This document shows, one piece after another, positions 51,256 through 59,277 of a stretch of DNA of 64,000 nucleotides. The DNA lies in contig NZ_JRVC01000009.1 in assembly GCF_000807925.1 (NCBI RefSeq), forward strand, positions 62,001 to 126,000, in the 5' to 3' direction. Both the position numbers and the translations under genes were made by a program. This DNA is from Novosphingobium subterraneum (lineage in GTDB: Bacteria; Pseudomonadota; Alphaproteobacteria; Sphingomonadales; Sphingomonadaceae). How positions within the stretch are numbered: position 1 is the stretch's first letter; the number at the start of each line of letters is the position of its first letter. Below the pieces are notes generated by a model, which was not told the origin of the DNA, ran no database searches, and saw only the letters and a list, made by a program, of their open reading frames with translations.

Positions 51256-51368
51256 AGTGGAATCGACAGGATTCCAAAGACGCGTTGACGCTTGCCGGTA
51301 TCATCGCAGCCTTGCTCTCATTGCCGCTGCTGGGTGCTCTTCTTTTCGCCTTCAACCCACAGCACTGA
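51252..51368 (+). CDS. Tiny single-span membrane protein
   Basis: A 38-residue protein, MKWNRQDSKD followed by one hydrophobic span (ALTLAGIIAALLSLPLLGALL) and FAFNPQH. The ATG overlaps the LacI-gene stop (ATGA), so it would be translated by coupling. I do not recognise it. The clean charge-then-span layout makes it a credible gene, but its short length leaves doubt. Confidence 0.45.
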   Translation: MKWNRQDSKDALTLAGIIAALLSLPLLGALLFAFNPQH

Positions 51369-51391
51369 AGGGCGGAATTGAGGACACAAAC

Positions 51392-51426
51392 AAAAACCCC
51401 TCCCGGCTCACACCGAGAGGGGATTT
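51392..51426 (-). terminator. Terminator of the F0 ATP synthase operon
   Basis: CCCCTC...GAGGGG pair around CCGG-CTCACA-CCGA. On the minus strand a T5 run (GGGGTTTTTG) follows, about 40 bases past the atpF stop. Confidence 0.85.
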
Positions 51427-51462
51427 TCATGTTCTGTTGGCCCTGAAACGGCTTGAAGCCGA

Positions 51463-52017
51463 TCAGTTCACCAGCCCGGCAATCGCGCCATCCACCAGAG
51501 CCTTGTCGGCACCTGCGGAGTGGTTCTTCGCGATCAGGTCACGCGCGGCAGCAGTTGCAGCTTGTGCAGCCTTGGCGCGCAGGTCGTCGACCGCTGCGCG
51601 TTCGGCAGCAGCGATCTTGTCCGAGGCCATCTTCTCGCGGCGGGCGATCACGGCCGCAGTGTCAGCTTCGGCCTTGGCGACGATGGCAGCAGCTTCGGTC
51701 TTGGCGTGCTCGACCATGGCCGCCGCGTCCTTCTCGGCGTTGGCGATCTTTGCGGCGTATTCGGCGCGCAGCTTCTCGGCTTCGGCGCGGAGCACCTTGG
51801 CTTCATCGAGTTGCTTGCGGATCGCGTCGATCTGCTTGTCGAGACCGCCGACGATCGCGCCGGGGACCTTCTTCGACACGAGGATCGCGAGGAAGATGGC
51901 CATCGACAGGGCAACCCATGCACCAGGCCCAAGGCCGAGTGCCGAAGGTTCGACGTGGTGTTCGCCGCCAGCAGCTTCGTGCTCGACGACAGCGGTCGTC
52001 TCTACAGCGTTAGCCAT
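51463..52017 (-). CDS. atpF: F0F1 ATP synthase subunit b
   Basis: Peripheral-stalk subunit of 184 residues. One N-terminal membrane span (GAWVALSMAIFLAILVSKKV) is followed by a long Ala/Lys/Glu coiled coil (AEAEKLRAEYAAKIANAEK) that reaches F1. It is the last gene of the F0 operon and overlaps the b' gene by 8 bases. The F1 genes are not in the window, as usual for alphaproteobacteria, which keep F0 and F1 in separate operons. Confidence 0.93.
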   Translation of the reverse strand: MANAVETTAVVEHEAAGGEHHVEPSALGLGPGAWVALSMAIFLAILVSKKVPGAIVGGLDKQIDAIRKQLDEAKVLRAEAEKLRAEYAAKIANAEKDAAAMVEHAKTEAAAIVAKAEADTAAVIARREKMASDKIAAAERAAVDDLRAKAAQAATAAARDLIAKNHSAGADKALVDGAIAGLVN

Positions 52018-52504
52018 TTGCGAGAACTCCCTTCACGGCGGCCTGCGCTTCGGCAGCGGGGATCGACAGGCCGGCAATGCGGCTTGCGATGTCCTGCGCG
52101 GCTTCGGCGGCAACGCCTTCCACTTCACCCAGCGCGGCAGCGCGGGCAGCGGCAATGCGGGCTTCGGCAGCCGCCACGGTCTCGTCGATACGAGCCGAAG
52201 CGGCGGAAAGCTTGGCGTCGGTGGCCTTGGCGGCGTCAGCCTTGGCGGCCGCAATCACGGCCTGGGCTTCGGCGCGCTGCTTGTTCGCCTGGACGCGCCA
52301 TGCCTCTTCCTCGGCATCGGCGGCGGCCCGTGCGGCTTCGGCAGCGGCAAGGTCGTCGGCGATCTGCTTGTCGCGGCCGTCCATCGTGGAGACGACCTTG
52401 GGCAGCATGCCCCGGCCGATCACGAAGAAGACGATGCCGAAAAACACCAGCAGCCAGAAGACCTGGCTGGAATAGGTGGTGGCAAGCTGTTCAATCTGAG
52501 GCAT
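52010..52504 (-). CDS. atpG: F0F1 ATP synthase subunit b'
   Basis: Second stalk subunit, 164 residues, forming a b/b' heterodimer as in photosynthetic and other alphaproteobacteria. The N-terminal span is QVFWLLVFFGIVFFVIGRGM, followed by MDGRDKQIADDLAAAEAAR and an Ala-rich coiled coil. It lies between atpE (74-base gap) and atpF. The symbol follows common usage for b' (atpG or atpX in different genomes). Confidence 0.9.
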   Translation of the reverse strand: MPQIEQLATTYSSQVFWLLVFFGIVFFVIGRGMLPKVVSTMDGRDKQIADDLAAAEAARAAADAEEEAWRVQANKQRAEAQAVIAAAKADAAKATDAKLSAASARIDETVAAAEARIAAARAAALGEVEGVAAEAAQDIASRIAGLSIPAAEAQAAVKGVLANG

Positions 52505-52578
52505 CGCGGGTGTCCGGGCGTCAGGCGGCCGGGGCGGACCCCGGCCAGCATTTCAACAATCAGTGAGCTTCGCGTGCC

Positions 52579-52806
52579 TTAGGCAACGAAGATCAGGATC
52601 ATCGCGACGACGAACGAGAGCAGGCCCAGAAGTTCGGCGGCGGCGAAGCCGATGAACAGGCGGCCCTGCTGACCGTCAGCAGCACCCGGATTGCGCAGCG
52701 CGCCTTCGAGGAACTTGGCAAACACGTTGCCCACGCCGAGCGAGGCGAGACCGGCGCCCACAGCGGCGAGACCAGCACCGAGCAGCTTTGCGCTTTCTGC
52801 GTCCAT
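52579..52806 (-). CDS. atpE: F0F1 ATP synthase subunit c
   Basis: A 75-residue hairpin of two membrane helices that forms the rotor ring. The ion-binding Glu is at about position 58 (FIGFAAAELLGLLSF). The loop RNPGAADGQQGR contacts the stalk. The residues around Glu lack the Gln/Ser ligands of sodium-type rings, so protons are the likely coupling ion. Confidence 0.97.
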   Translation of the reverse strand: MDAESAKLLGAGLAAVGAGLASLGVGNVFAKFLEGALRNPGAADGQQGRLFIGFAAAELLGLLSFVVAMILIFVA

Positions 52807-52854
52807 GTCAAAAACTCCTTTTTCTCAATTCCGTATGGGAAAATGTTGCGGGTA

Positions 52855-53637
52855 TCAGTGAAGGTTCTCGGCGTCGTTCAGATAGACGCAGGTGAGCAGG
52901 GCAAAGACGTAAGCCTGGATGCCAGCCACCAGAAGTTCCAGCGCGCAGATGCCGATCATCAGCACGAAGCTGGGAACGGCGGCGAGGAAGAAGGTCCCCA
53001 CCCCGGCGTTGGTGCCGGAGATGACGAAGCCCGAGAGCACTTCGAGCAGCACGTGCCCGGCCATCATCGCCACGAAGAGACGCAGGCCAAGGCTGAACGG
53101 ACGCACCATGAACGAGATCAGCTCGATCGGGAAAATGATCGGGATCATCGGAACGGGCGTGCCGTGCGGCACGAACAGGGAGAAGAAGTGAAGGCCATGC
53201 TTGGCAAAGCCGACGCCGAGCACGATGGCAAAGCTCATGATCGCGAGCACGCCGGTGACGGTGAAGTGGCTGGTTGCCGTGAACGGATGCACGCCGACCA
53301 GAGCCAGCGGCAGCAGGCCGAGCATGTTGGCAAACAGGATGAAGCCGAACAGCGAGAACACGTAAGGCAGGTACTTGCGACCGGCCTTGCCGATGTTGGC
53401 CTGAAGCAGGTTGTCGACGAAACCGGTCAGGCCTTCGACAGCCATCTGCCAGCGCCCCGGAACCAGTTCGCGCTTGGCGCCACCGGCGACGAACGCAACC
53501 AGCACGACCGTGGTGATCGCCATCCACAGCGACGAGTTGGTGAACGCGATGTTGTAACCGCCGATAGACCAGTGATCGGTCCCGAAAAGGGTCTCGATCG
53601 TGAACTGGTGAACCGGATCGACCTTGCCTTCGGCCAC
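52855..53637 (-). CDS. atpB: F0F1 ATP synthase subunit a
   Basis: Membrane stator of 260 residues providing the proton half-channels. The essential Arg is in FSLGLRLFVAMMAGHVLLE; several hydrophobic spans and the C-terminal LELLVAGIQAYVFALLTCVYL are typical. It lies between atpI and atpE in the usual order. Confidence 0.96.
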   Translation of the reverse strand: MAEGKVDPVHQFTIETLFGTDHWSIGGYNIAFTNSSLWMAITTVVLVAFVAGGAKRELVPGRWQMAVEGLTGFVDNLLQANIGKAGRKYLPYVFSLFGFILFANMLGLLPLALVGVHPFTATSHFTVTGVLAIMSFAIVLGVGFAKHGLHFFSLFVPHGTPVPMIPIIFPIELISFMVRPFSLGLRLFVAMMAGHVLLEVLSGFVISGTNAGVGTFFLAAVPSFVLMIGICALELLVAGIQAYVFALLTCVYLNDAENLH

Positions 53638-53676
53638 GCGCTTAACCCCGTATCACTCGAATACAACAACAGCGCC

Positions 53677-53997
53677 CTATTCGGGGCGCCGGCTCGAAAT
53701 TCGGATGATGTTCCGGAATGCCACGACGACCCCCATGAACAGCATCACCAAGAGACCCCAAGGCCTCGTCCCGGCAAACTGGTCGATGACCCAGCCGATG
53801 AACGCGCCGCCCACGAGGCCGCCTATCAGTTCCGCCAGCACGCGGTTTCCCATGCGGTAATTCGCATCGGTTTCCCCACCTGCCTTTGGCCGGTTGCGCT
53901 CCTCTTCCCGCTCGCGAAGGGCTTTCAGCCGCTTGTCGAGCGCGTCGATCCGCGCATCCTCGCCGATTGGCTCCGTCCCGCCGGGTTCGTCATTCAT
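53677..53997 (-). CDS. atpI: AtpI-type ATP synthase assembly protein
   Basis: A 106-residue protein. A charged N-terminal region (LDKRLKALREREEER) is followed by two membrane spans (LAELIGGLVGGAFIGWVIDQF and WGLLVMLFMGVVVAF). AtpI helps assemble the c-ring and may supply magnesium. First gene of the F0 operon. Confidence 0.9.
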   Translation of the reverse strand: MNDEPGGTEPIGEDARIDALDKRLKALREREEERNRPKAGGETDANYRMGNRVLAELIGGLVGGAFIGWVIDQFAGTRPWGLLVMLFMGVVVAFRNIIRISSRRPE

Positions 53998-54068
53998 GCT
54001 TGTTCCCCTGATCAGTCGCCCGACCGAAAGTGCAGCACAAACGACGGATGACCGCCGAGAGCGCCGCC

Positions 54069-54097
54069 CCCTTAGGCGGGGGGTATTCTTGAGTCAA
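54069..54097 (-). promoter_or_regulatory. Candidate promoter of the F0 operon
   Basis: On the minus strand TTGACT (54092-54097) is 17 bases from TAAGGG (54069-54074), about 70 bases upstream of atpI. The -35 box is good and the -10 is weak. Confidence 0.5.
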
Positions 54098-54153
54098 CCG
54101 TCACGAACCGTGTCTGATCCCCAGTCTGACCCAAGGTATCATCGCAAATGCGA

Positions 54154-54185
54154 ACGCCCTCCCCCGCAAGTGCGAGGAAGGGCGT
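54154..54185 (-). terminator. Hairpin after ydbL
   Basis: ACGCCCT and AGGGCGT form the outer arms with CGCA/TGCG inside, about 46 bases past the ydbL stop. TCGCATTTGC follows on the minus strand; the T-run is weak. Confidence 0.5.
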
Positions 54186-54230
54186 GAAAGTGGCTGAAAC
54201 CGGGCAGCGATTCGTATGCGGAATTTTGCG

Positions 54231-54629
54231 TCAGGGGCAGCGCGAATCACGCAACGGGGCGCCCGCACCGCGGGTCTGCCAGGAACCGTCGGGCGCCTGG
54301 TACTTCTCGCCGGGCTTGGTCTGGGCGATCAGCAGGCAGCCCGAGGTGAGCGCATATTCTTCCACGGTTGCCTTGTTGGCCTGGGCCTTCTCGGCATAGA
54401 CGGCCTTGCGCTTGATGTTGATGTCCTCGACCACCGCGCGCAGCGCCGGAGAGGGCGGCGTGACATACCCGAGATAGCCGTCCATCTTTTCGCCAACTTG
54501 GCCGGCAGACCGCGCCGAAGCATAAGCCGGATCGCGGCTCTGCGCGAAGGCGGGCACCGCGATCGTGCCGAGCACGAGCCCGGTTGCAGCGATAATTGCG
54601 AAAGGCCTGCGCATCGAAACCTTGGTCAT
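54231..54629 (-). CDS. ydbL: YdbL-like DUF1318 periplasmic protein
   Basis: A 132-residue exported protein. The signal peptide (RPFAIIAATGLVLGTIAVPAFA) is followed by the DUF1318 domain (ARSAGQVGEKMDGYLGYV, NIKRKAVYAEKAQANKATVEEYALTSG). In E. coli YdbL modulates the YdbH-YnbE bridge. Start ATG 54629; another in-frame ATG 5 codons on is possible. It is third in the ydbH-ynbE-ydbL operon. Confidence 0.9.
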   Translation of the reverse strand: MTKVSMRRPFAIIAATGLVLGTIAVPAFAQSRDPAYASARSAGQVGEKMDGYLGYVTPPSPALRAVVEDINIKRKAVYAEKAQANKATVEEYALTSGCLLIAQTKPGEKYQAPDGSWQTRGAGAPLRDSRCP

Positions 54630-54657
54630 CGTCTTCGTCCTTAGAACGCGCCTGACA

Positions 54658-54864
54658 TCAGAAGATGTCCGGGTTGCTTTCGATCGTGTTATTCGCATCC
54701 TGCGCGAGCCGGTACACGACCTCCTGCTTGATGTTGATGTTGAGCTCGATCACGATCGGCTTGTCCGGCGCCTTCACCGAAATGCAGCCGCCCAATGCCA
54801 GGCCCCCCATCAATGGCAACGCCAGCAGAAGGCGCGAACAGAACTGAAATCCGTCTTTCCCCAT
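54658..54864 (-). CDS. ynbE: YnbE-like outer-membrane lipoprotein
   Basis: A 68-residue lipoprotein. The signal ends at LALGGC, after which the short mature part (VIELNINIKQEVVYRLAQD) matches YnbE, which polymerises on the outer membrane end of YdbH to complete the periplasmic bridge. ATG 54864 is the natural start; the longer frame overlaps ydbH. Confidence 0.9.
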   Translation of the reverse strand: MGKDGFQFCSRLLLALPLMGGLALGGCISVKAPDKPIVIELNINIKQEVVYRLAQDANNTIESNPDIF

Positions 54865-54911
54865 GACGTTTCTCGTCGCAGGCTTCGCGGATCGGGTCAA
54901 TTCCAGGTTCC

Positions 54912-57900
54912 TCATGGCATTTTTCCGCTTTCTGCAGGCTGAATGTTTTCAGTGTTTCCGGGAAGGGCGATCACCGGCACCCCGCCGGGGCGCACGTCGT
55001 TTGCCGAACGGTAGAGCGGTCGTCCCTGCGCATCGACGAGGCCCAGGGTTCTGGGATCCTTGACGAAGGCGGGATCGTACATCGCCTTGAACGAGGTAAT
55101 GAGCTGATAGAATGGCGCGCGGATGTTCACGTTGAACTGGATCGGCAGGTTGGCAACTTGCTTGGTGATGAAGTTCCGCTTCGTGCCAGCGCCCTGCTTT
55201 ACACCGCCGAACTTGACGTTGGTGACGATCTCGCCTTCCAGATCGCCCCGCATGGCGATGGTCATCGTCTTGTAATCCAATGATTTCAGCGCATCGAACG
55301 CGAAGTTCGCCATCGCCCCCATGTTCTCGTAGGTCAACGCGCCGATGTATGAGACGTTGCCGCCGGGCGCGCGGGAGACCAGCGTCCCTTCCTCGATCCG
55401 CCCGCCGTTCGCGTCGAAAATCAGCGGGAACTGTCCGTCGAAAGTGCCTGTCGCAGCAAGATTTCCCAGTTCCATCTTCTCGATGAACTTGGCGGCATCA
55501 ATGCCGATGACCGTCAGGGTGTAACGACGGGCTTCGGCCAGGCCGAGGCGCAAGTCGGTTGGCTCCAGCACCAGCGTGCCCCCGAGGAACGGCCAGCGCG
55601 CATCGTGCAGTCTAAGCACCTGATCCGGCAGGAGACTTATGTCGACCACACCCTCGGTCACCTCGATGCCGGGGTTGATCGAGGCAACAGTCAGCTTTTG
55701 ATGCGGGGCGGTGACCATGCCAAGCAGGTCGGTGAACACAAGCTTGCCCTTCAGGCCCTTCACCGGACCGAAAGCTGCTGCAAGATCAAGGTTTTCGGTG
55801 CCGAACGTGCCGGAACTTGTCACCCCGCGCGCATTCCAGTCGATGACCCCGTCGCCGGTCACCTTGCCGTTGACATTGGCGACCACGCCGAGGGCAAGGC
55901 GGGTCAGTTGCGCAGGCTGGAAGCCCTTGTCGAAGACGAGGTTGTCGACTCTGATGTCGGCGTGGCCGCTGGCGGTTGCGAGATCATGACGCACCTTCAC
56001 CGCTCCAACCTCGCGCGAGGTCTTTGCTTCGCGCAGCAAGGCATTGGCCGTAATGCGATTATCCGCCAGCGTGAGCGTCGCGCCCGTGGCATGGAGCCTT
56101 TCGAACCGCGCTGGGTCCAGGCGGTCGGTGAGGTCAAACTCGGAGCCGGAAAGCACAAGCTTTTCATCGACATAGCGCCACTGCCCCGAGGCATTGGAGA
56201 TATCGAGCGGGACGGCTGCGAGCGTGGCTCCAACTCCCCCGTAACTGCCCCCCAACTCTCCCCCAACTCTCGCGTCCAGATTGGCAACTGTGAGGTGCGT
56301 TGCGGTAGCAGGCGGGCCCAGCGTGACATCCACGGCCGACGCCTTGAGCACGCCCGGCCAGGCAAATCCAACAGCGCCGGTGCGCAGGGCAAGTTTCGTG
56401 TCAGCAAGCTTGCCGGTGAGGTCGAGTCCGGGCGTGCCGGCCGCCACCTGCAGCCCCCTTGCCCCGTTGCGGACGATCGCGCTGCCACCGGGTGGGCAGA
56501 GCTGAAGGGCGTTTCCATCCACCGCCATCTGGCCGAGTTCCAACCGGTCGAAGCGGGCGGTGACGCAGTGGCGCCAGAGTGCGAGTTCGCCTCGCGCACC
56601 GTAGGCACCGCTGACGGGGAGCACGAGGTTCTGCACCGAACCGCCCGGAATTGCGCCGGACAGTTGCGTGGTTCCTGAAAAGCCCAGCGATCCATCGGCG
56701 ATCTGGGCGACCATCATTTCGGGGATTGCCAGCGAGCCGCCGGCTGCATGCCACGGCGCCATGGTCAGACGGAACAGCGCCTGCCCGGCCCGCCCGCGCT
56801 CCATCCGTCCGACGATTCGCGGCAGACCCGCGCCACCGGTTGCAAAACTGCCCGCCAGCAGCGGTGGCCCGCCCTTGGTGCCACTGGCCATCTGGAAGCG
56901 CGAAAGCGTGAGCAGCGTCTGCCCGGTGCCGCCGGTCAGCCGTGCCTGCGGAATCACCACCGAAATCGCCTCGCCATTGCGGCGCAGCGCGATCTCGCCG
57001 CCGAGGCGGCTGCCACGTTCCTCGCGCTTGAGGCTGGCGCGCAATTGGGCGAGCATCGGGGCGAGGAGCGTGCCGCTGGCACTCCGCTCACCCGAGGCCA
57101 GGGCGTTGTCGAGTGCCGCCCCCTGCCGCAGGCCCTGCCCGTCGATCGTTCCGCGGAATTCGGCCTTGCGGAAAGCCTCGCGAGTGCGGACCGAACCTTC
57201 CAGCCCGAGCAGGCCAAAGCGAACGCCGCCGCTGCTGACCCCGCCAGCATTGGCATCGACCCGACCGGTCAATGCGCCATCACGGAAAGCGAGGCGCGTA
57301 TCAAGCGCCAGCGTTTCGGCAGAGAGGCCGGGGACGACCAGCTTGTTGCCGCGCACCGTGGCGGCACCGGCGATTCCTGCAAAACCCTTGTCGGCCCGTG
57401 CATCAAGATCCGCCACCAGTGGCCCACTCCTCGCACCGCTGTCGCACGCAATGCGATCCAGCCGGAGCGGCCCGGTCAGCGATGGGCGCTCCTCGCGCAC
57501 CGCGATTCTGCCGACAAAGCGAGCGCCGTCCGCCTTGCAGCCGCCCCCCATCAGCGACGGCGCAACCGCAGCCAGTGTCCCGGCAAAGCCGTTCTGCAAG
57601 CCGCCCTTGCCTTCCACCGAAAGGCCGATCTTCCCCGAATCGGTGAGGATCAGGCCGCGACCGTCCCGGACCTGCAGGTCGAGCCTGGGCAGCGCGAAAG
57701 GCTGGTTGTCGGTCTTGGGCGCGTAGATCACCTTGTCGAGCGAGCCAAAACTGACCCTGCCATCCCGGTACTGGCCATAAAGACGCGGGGCGACCAGCTT
57801 GACCGAACCGAGATAGGGCGCACCAAGGCCGTAGCGGATACCCACCTCGACCCGCTCTATCGTGAGATCCGGGCGGCGGGGATCCCCCACAACCACGTTG

Positions 57901-58136
57901 CGGAGAACCTGCCTGCCAGGACCGATGCTTTCTATCTGATAGGTCGCGGGCAAACCGTAGGATTTGAGCTGGCCGACAATGATGCGGTCAGCGATCGAAT
58001 TGCGGGCAATCCACAGCCCCCCAAGACCTGCCACGGCAAGGACAAGCACAGATACACTGACGCGCCGAAGCCCCTTTCGCGAACGCGCAGAGCCTGGCGG
58101 CGCATCCGGTTCCGCCAATTCGAAACTATCTGCCAT
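54912..58136 (-). CDS. ydbH: YdbH-like AsmA-family intermembrane bridge protein
   Basis: A 1,074-residue protein anchored by one N-terminal inner-membrane span (VSVSVLVLAVAGLGGLWIA), with a long periplasmic beta-rich AsmA-like groove ending in the YdbH/DUF748 C-terminal region (GNLAATGTFDGQFPLIF, AMRGDLEGEIVTNVKFGG, NLPIQFNVNIRAPFYQLI). In E. coli YdbH, with YnbE, carries phospholipid between the membranes. The start is ATG 58136 (MADSFELAEPD); the upstream extension is antisense to radC. The gene contains GAGAGTTG-rich repeats near 56,230-56,280 encoding Gly-rich residues. Confidence 0.9.
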   Translation of the reverse strand: MADSFELAEPDAPPGSARSRKGLRRVSVSVLVLAVAGLGGLWIARNSIADRIIVGQLKSYGLPATYQIESIGPGRQVLRNVVVGDPRRPDLTIERVEVGIRYGLGAPYLGSVKLVAPRLYGQYRDGRVSFGSLDKVIYAPKTDNQPFALPRLDLQVRDGRGLILTDSGKIGLSVEGKGGLQNGFAGTLAAVAPSLMGGGCKADGARFVGRIAVREERPSLTGPLRLDRIACDSGARSGPLVADLDARADKGFAGIAGAATVRGNKLVVPGLSAETLALDTRLAFRDGALTGRVDANAGGVSSGGVRFGLLGLEGSVRTREAFRKAEFRGTIDGQGLRQGAALDNALASGERSASGTLLAPMLAQLRASLKREERGSRLGGEIALRRNGEAISVVIPQARLTGGTGQTLLTLSRFQMASGTKGGPPLLAGSFATGGAGLPRIVGRMERGRAGQALFRLTMAPWHAAGGSLAIPEMMVAQIADGSLGFSGTTQLSGAIPGGSVQNLVLPVSGAYGARGELALWRHCVTARFDRLELGQMAVDGNALQLCPPGGSAIVRNGARGLQVAAGTPGLDLTGKLADTKLALRTGAVGFAWPGVLKASAVDVTLGPPATATHLTVANLDARVGGELGGSYGGVGATLAAVPLDISNASGQWRYVDEKLVLSGSEFDLTDRLDPARFERLHATGATLTLADNRITANALLREAKTSREVGAVKVRHDLATASGHADIRVDNLVFDKGFQPAQLTRLALGVVANVNGKVTGDGVIDWNARGVTSSGTFGTENLDLAAAFGPVKGLKGKLVFTDLLGMVTAPHQKLTVASINPGIEVTEGVVDISLLPDQVLRLHDARWPFLGGTLVLEPTDLRLGLAEARRYTLTVIGIDAAKFIEKMELGNLAATGTFDGQFPLIFDANGGRIEEGTLVSRAPGGNVSYIGALTYENMGAMANFAFDALKSLDYKTMTIAMRGDLEGEIVTNVKFGGVKQGAGTKRNFITKQVANLPIQFNVNIRAPFYQLITSFKAMYDPAFVKDPRTLGLVDAQGRPLYRSANDVRPGGVPVIALPGNTENIQPAESGKMP

Positions 58137-58258
58137 CTGCCCCCTTCTTGCGCACTCCCACCGCTTGGGCAATGCACGGCATCTACATCTTGCGTGTACG
58201 AACTGTTTGTACCGATTGGCGAACACTTGAGCGCCGAAGTGGTGCCCGGATAGGATCA

Positions 58259-58996
58259 ATGACGGATCAAACCGGACTCTTTCCTGAACGGAACGGCGAA
58301 AGCGGCAGCAAGACAAGCTTCGATGGCGGCGATGCCAGCGGCCATCGCGCGCGTCTGCGCAAGCGTCTGATGAGCGGCGGGGAAGACGCCCTAGCCGACC
58401 ATGAGGTGATCGAATACCTGCTGATGGTGGCGCGGCCGAGGATCGACACCAAGCCGATCGCACGTTCGCTGATCCAGCGTTTCGGCAGTCTGGCAGGCGT
58501 GCTCACCGCCGATCCACAAGCCTTGGCGCTGCATCCCAACATGGGCGAGACCAGCGCGGCCGCGCTGCGGATCGTCGCGCTTGCCGCACGCAGGTTGGCG
58601 AGGACGGTCGTCCGCGAACAGCCGGTGCTTTCTAACTGGCAGGCTCTCCTCGATTACCTGCACATCGACATGGCCCATCTCAACGTGGAGCGGGTGCGGG
58701 TGCTCTATCTCAACACCCAGAACATGCTGATACTCGACCATCTGGTCGGCGATGGCACGCTGGACGAAAGTCCGATCTATACACGCGAGGTGGTAAAGAA
58801 GGGGCTCGACGTGGGGGCGGCCGCGATGATCCTCGTCCACAACCACCCTTCGGGCAGCCCCAAACCCAGCCGGGCCGACATTCAGGTTACGCAGAAGATC
58901 ACGGAAGCCGCGCGCCTTATGGGCATGACCGTGCACGACCACATCGTCATCGGGCGCGAAGGCTATACCTCGCTCAAGGCACAGGGCCTGATCTAG
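58259..58996 (+). CDS. radC: RadC/JAB-domain protein
   Basis: A 245-residue protein with an N-terminal helix-hairpin-helix region (DHEVIEYLLMVARPRIDTK) and a C-terminal JAB1/MPN metalloprotease-like domain with the full zinc motif LVHNHPSGSPKPSRADI (H-x-H-x7-S-x2-D). Despite the name, a role in DNA repair is not supported for the family. ATG 58259 has AGGA just upstream. Confidence 0.93.
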   Translation: MTDQTGLFPERNGESGSKTSFDGGDASGHRARLRKRLMSGGEDALADHEVIEYLLMVARPRIDTKPIARSLIQRFGSLAGVLTADPQALALHPNMGETSAAALRIVALAARRLARTVVREQPVLSNWQALLDYLHIDMAHLNVERVRVLYLNTQNMLILDHLVGDGTLDESPIYTREVVKKGLDVGAAAMILVHNHPSGSPKPSRADIQVTQKITEAARLMGMTVHDHIVIGREGYTSLKAQGLI

Positions 58997-59000
58997 TGGA

Positions 59001-59126
59001 TCAGATCGCCTTCTCGCCTGCCTTGCCGACCGATTCGATGTCGCGACCGATGCCCTGGACGGTGTTGCAGGCCGCGAGGGCCAGTGAACAGCCAAGTGCG
59101 ACGAGGACCAGAACCTTGCGAGCCAT
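59001..59126 (-). CDS. Entericidin-like small lipoprotein
   Basis: A 41-residue lipoprotein: signal MARKVLVLVALGCSLALAAC with the lipid-bearing Cys at residue 20, then NTVQGIGRDIESVGKAGEKAI, the entericidin A/B pattern. GGAG lies 7 bases before the ATG. Entericidins are small stress-related envelope lipoproteins; a toxin or antidote role here is not shown. It converges on radC, whose stop is 4 bases away. Confidence 0.9.
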   Translation of the reverse strand: MARKVLVLVALGCSLALAACNTVQGIGRDIESVGKAGEKAI

Positions 59127-59277
59127 GTGCATTCTCCGTGCAATATGCGCTGACGCGGATATAGCGCGGCCGCCGTCGATGCAATCTCGTGCAATGGCCT
59201 GGCGACGGGTCCGGCAATCTTCACCACGACACCTCCACTACGACACCGGCACCACGACACCGGCAGCGTAACAGGAA

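Noticed and set aside
56748..58253. 501-residue plus-strand frame opposite ydbH
   Set aside because: ydbH has a membrane anchor, operon partners and a family C-terminus; the antisense product is Arg/Ala/Gln-rich without motifs.
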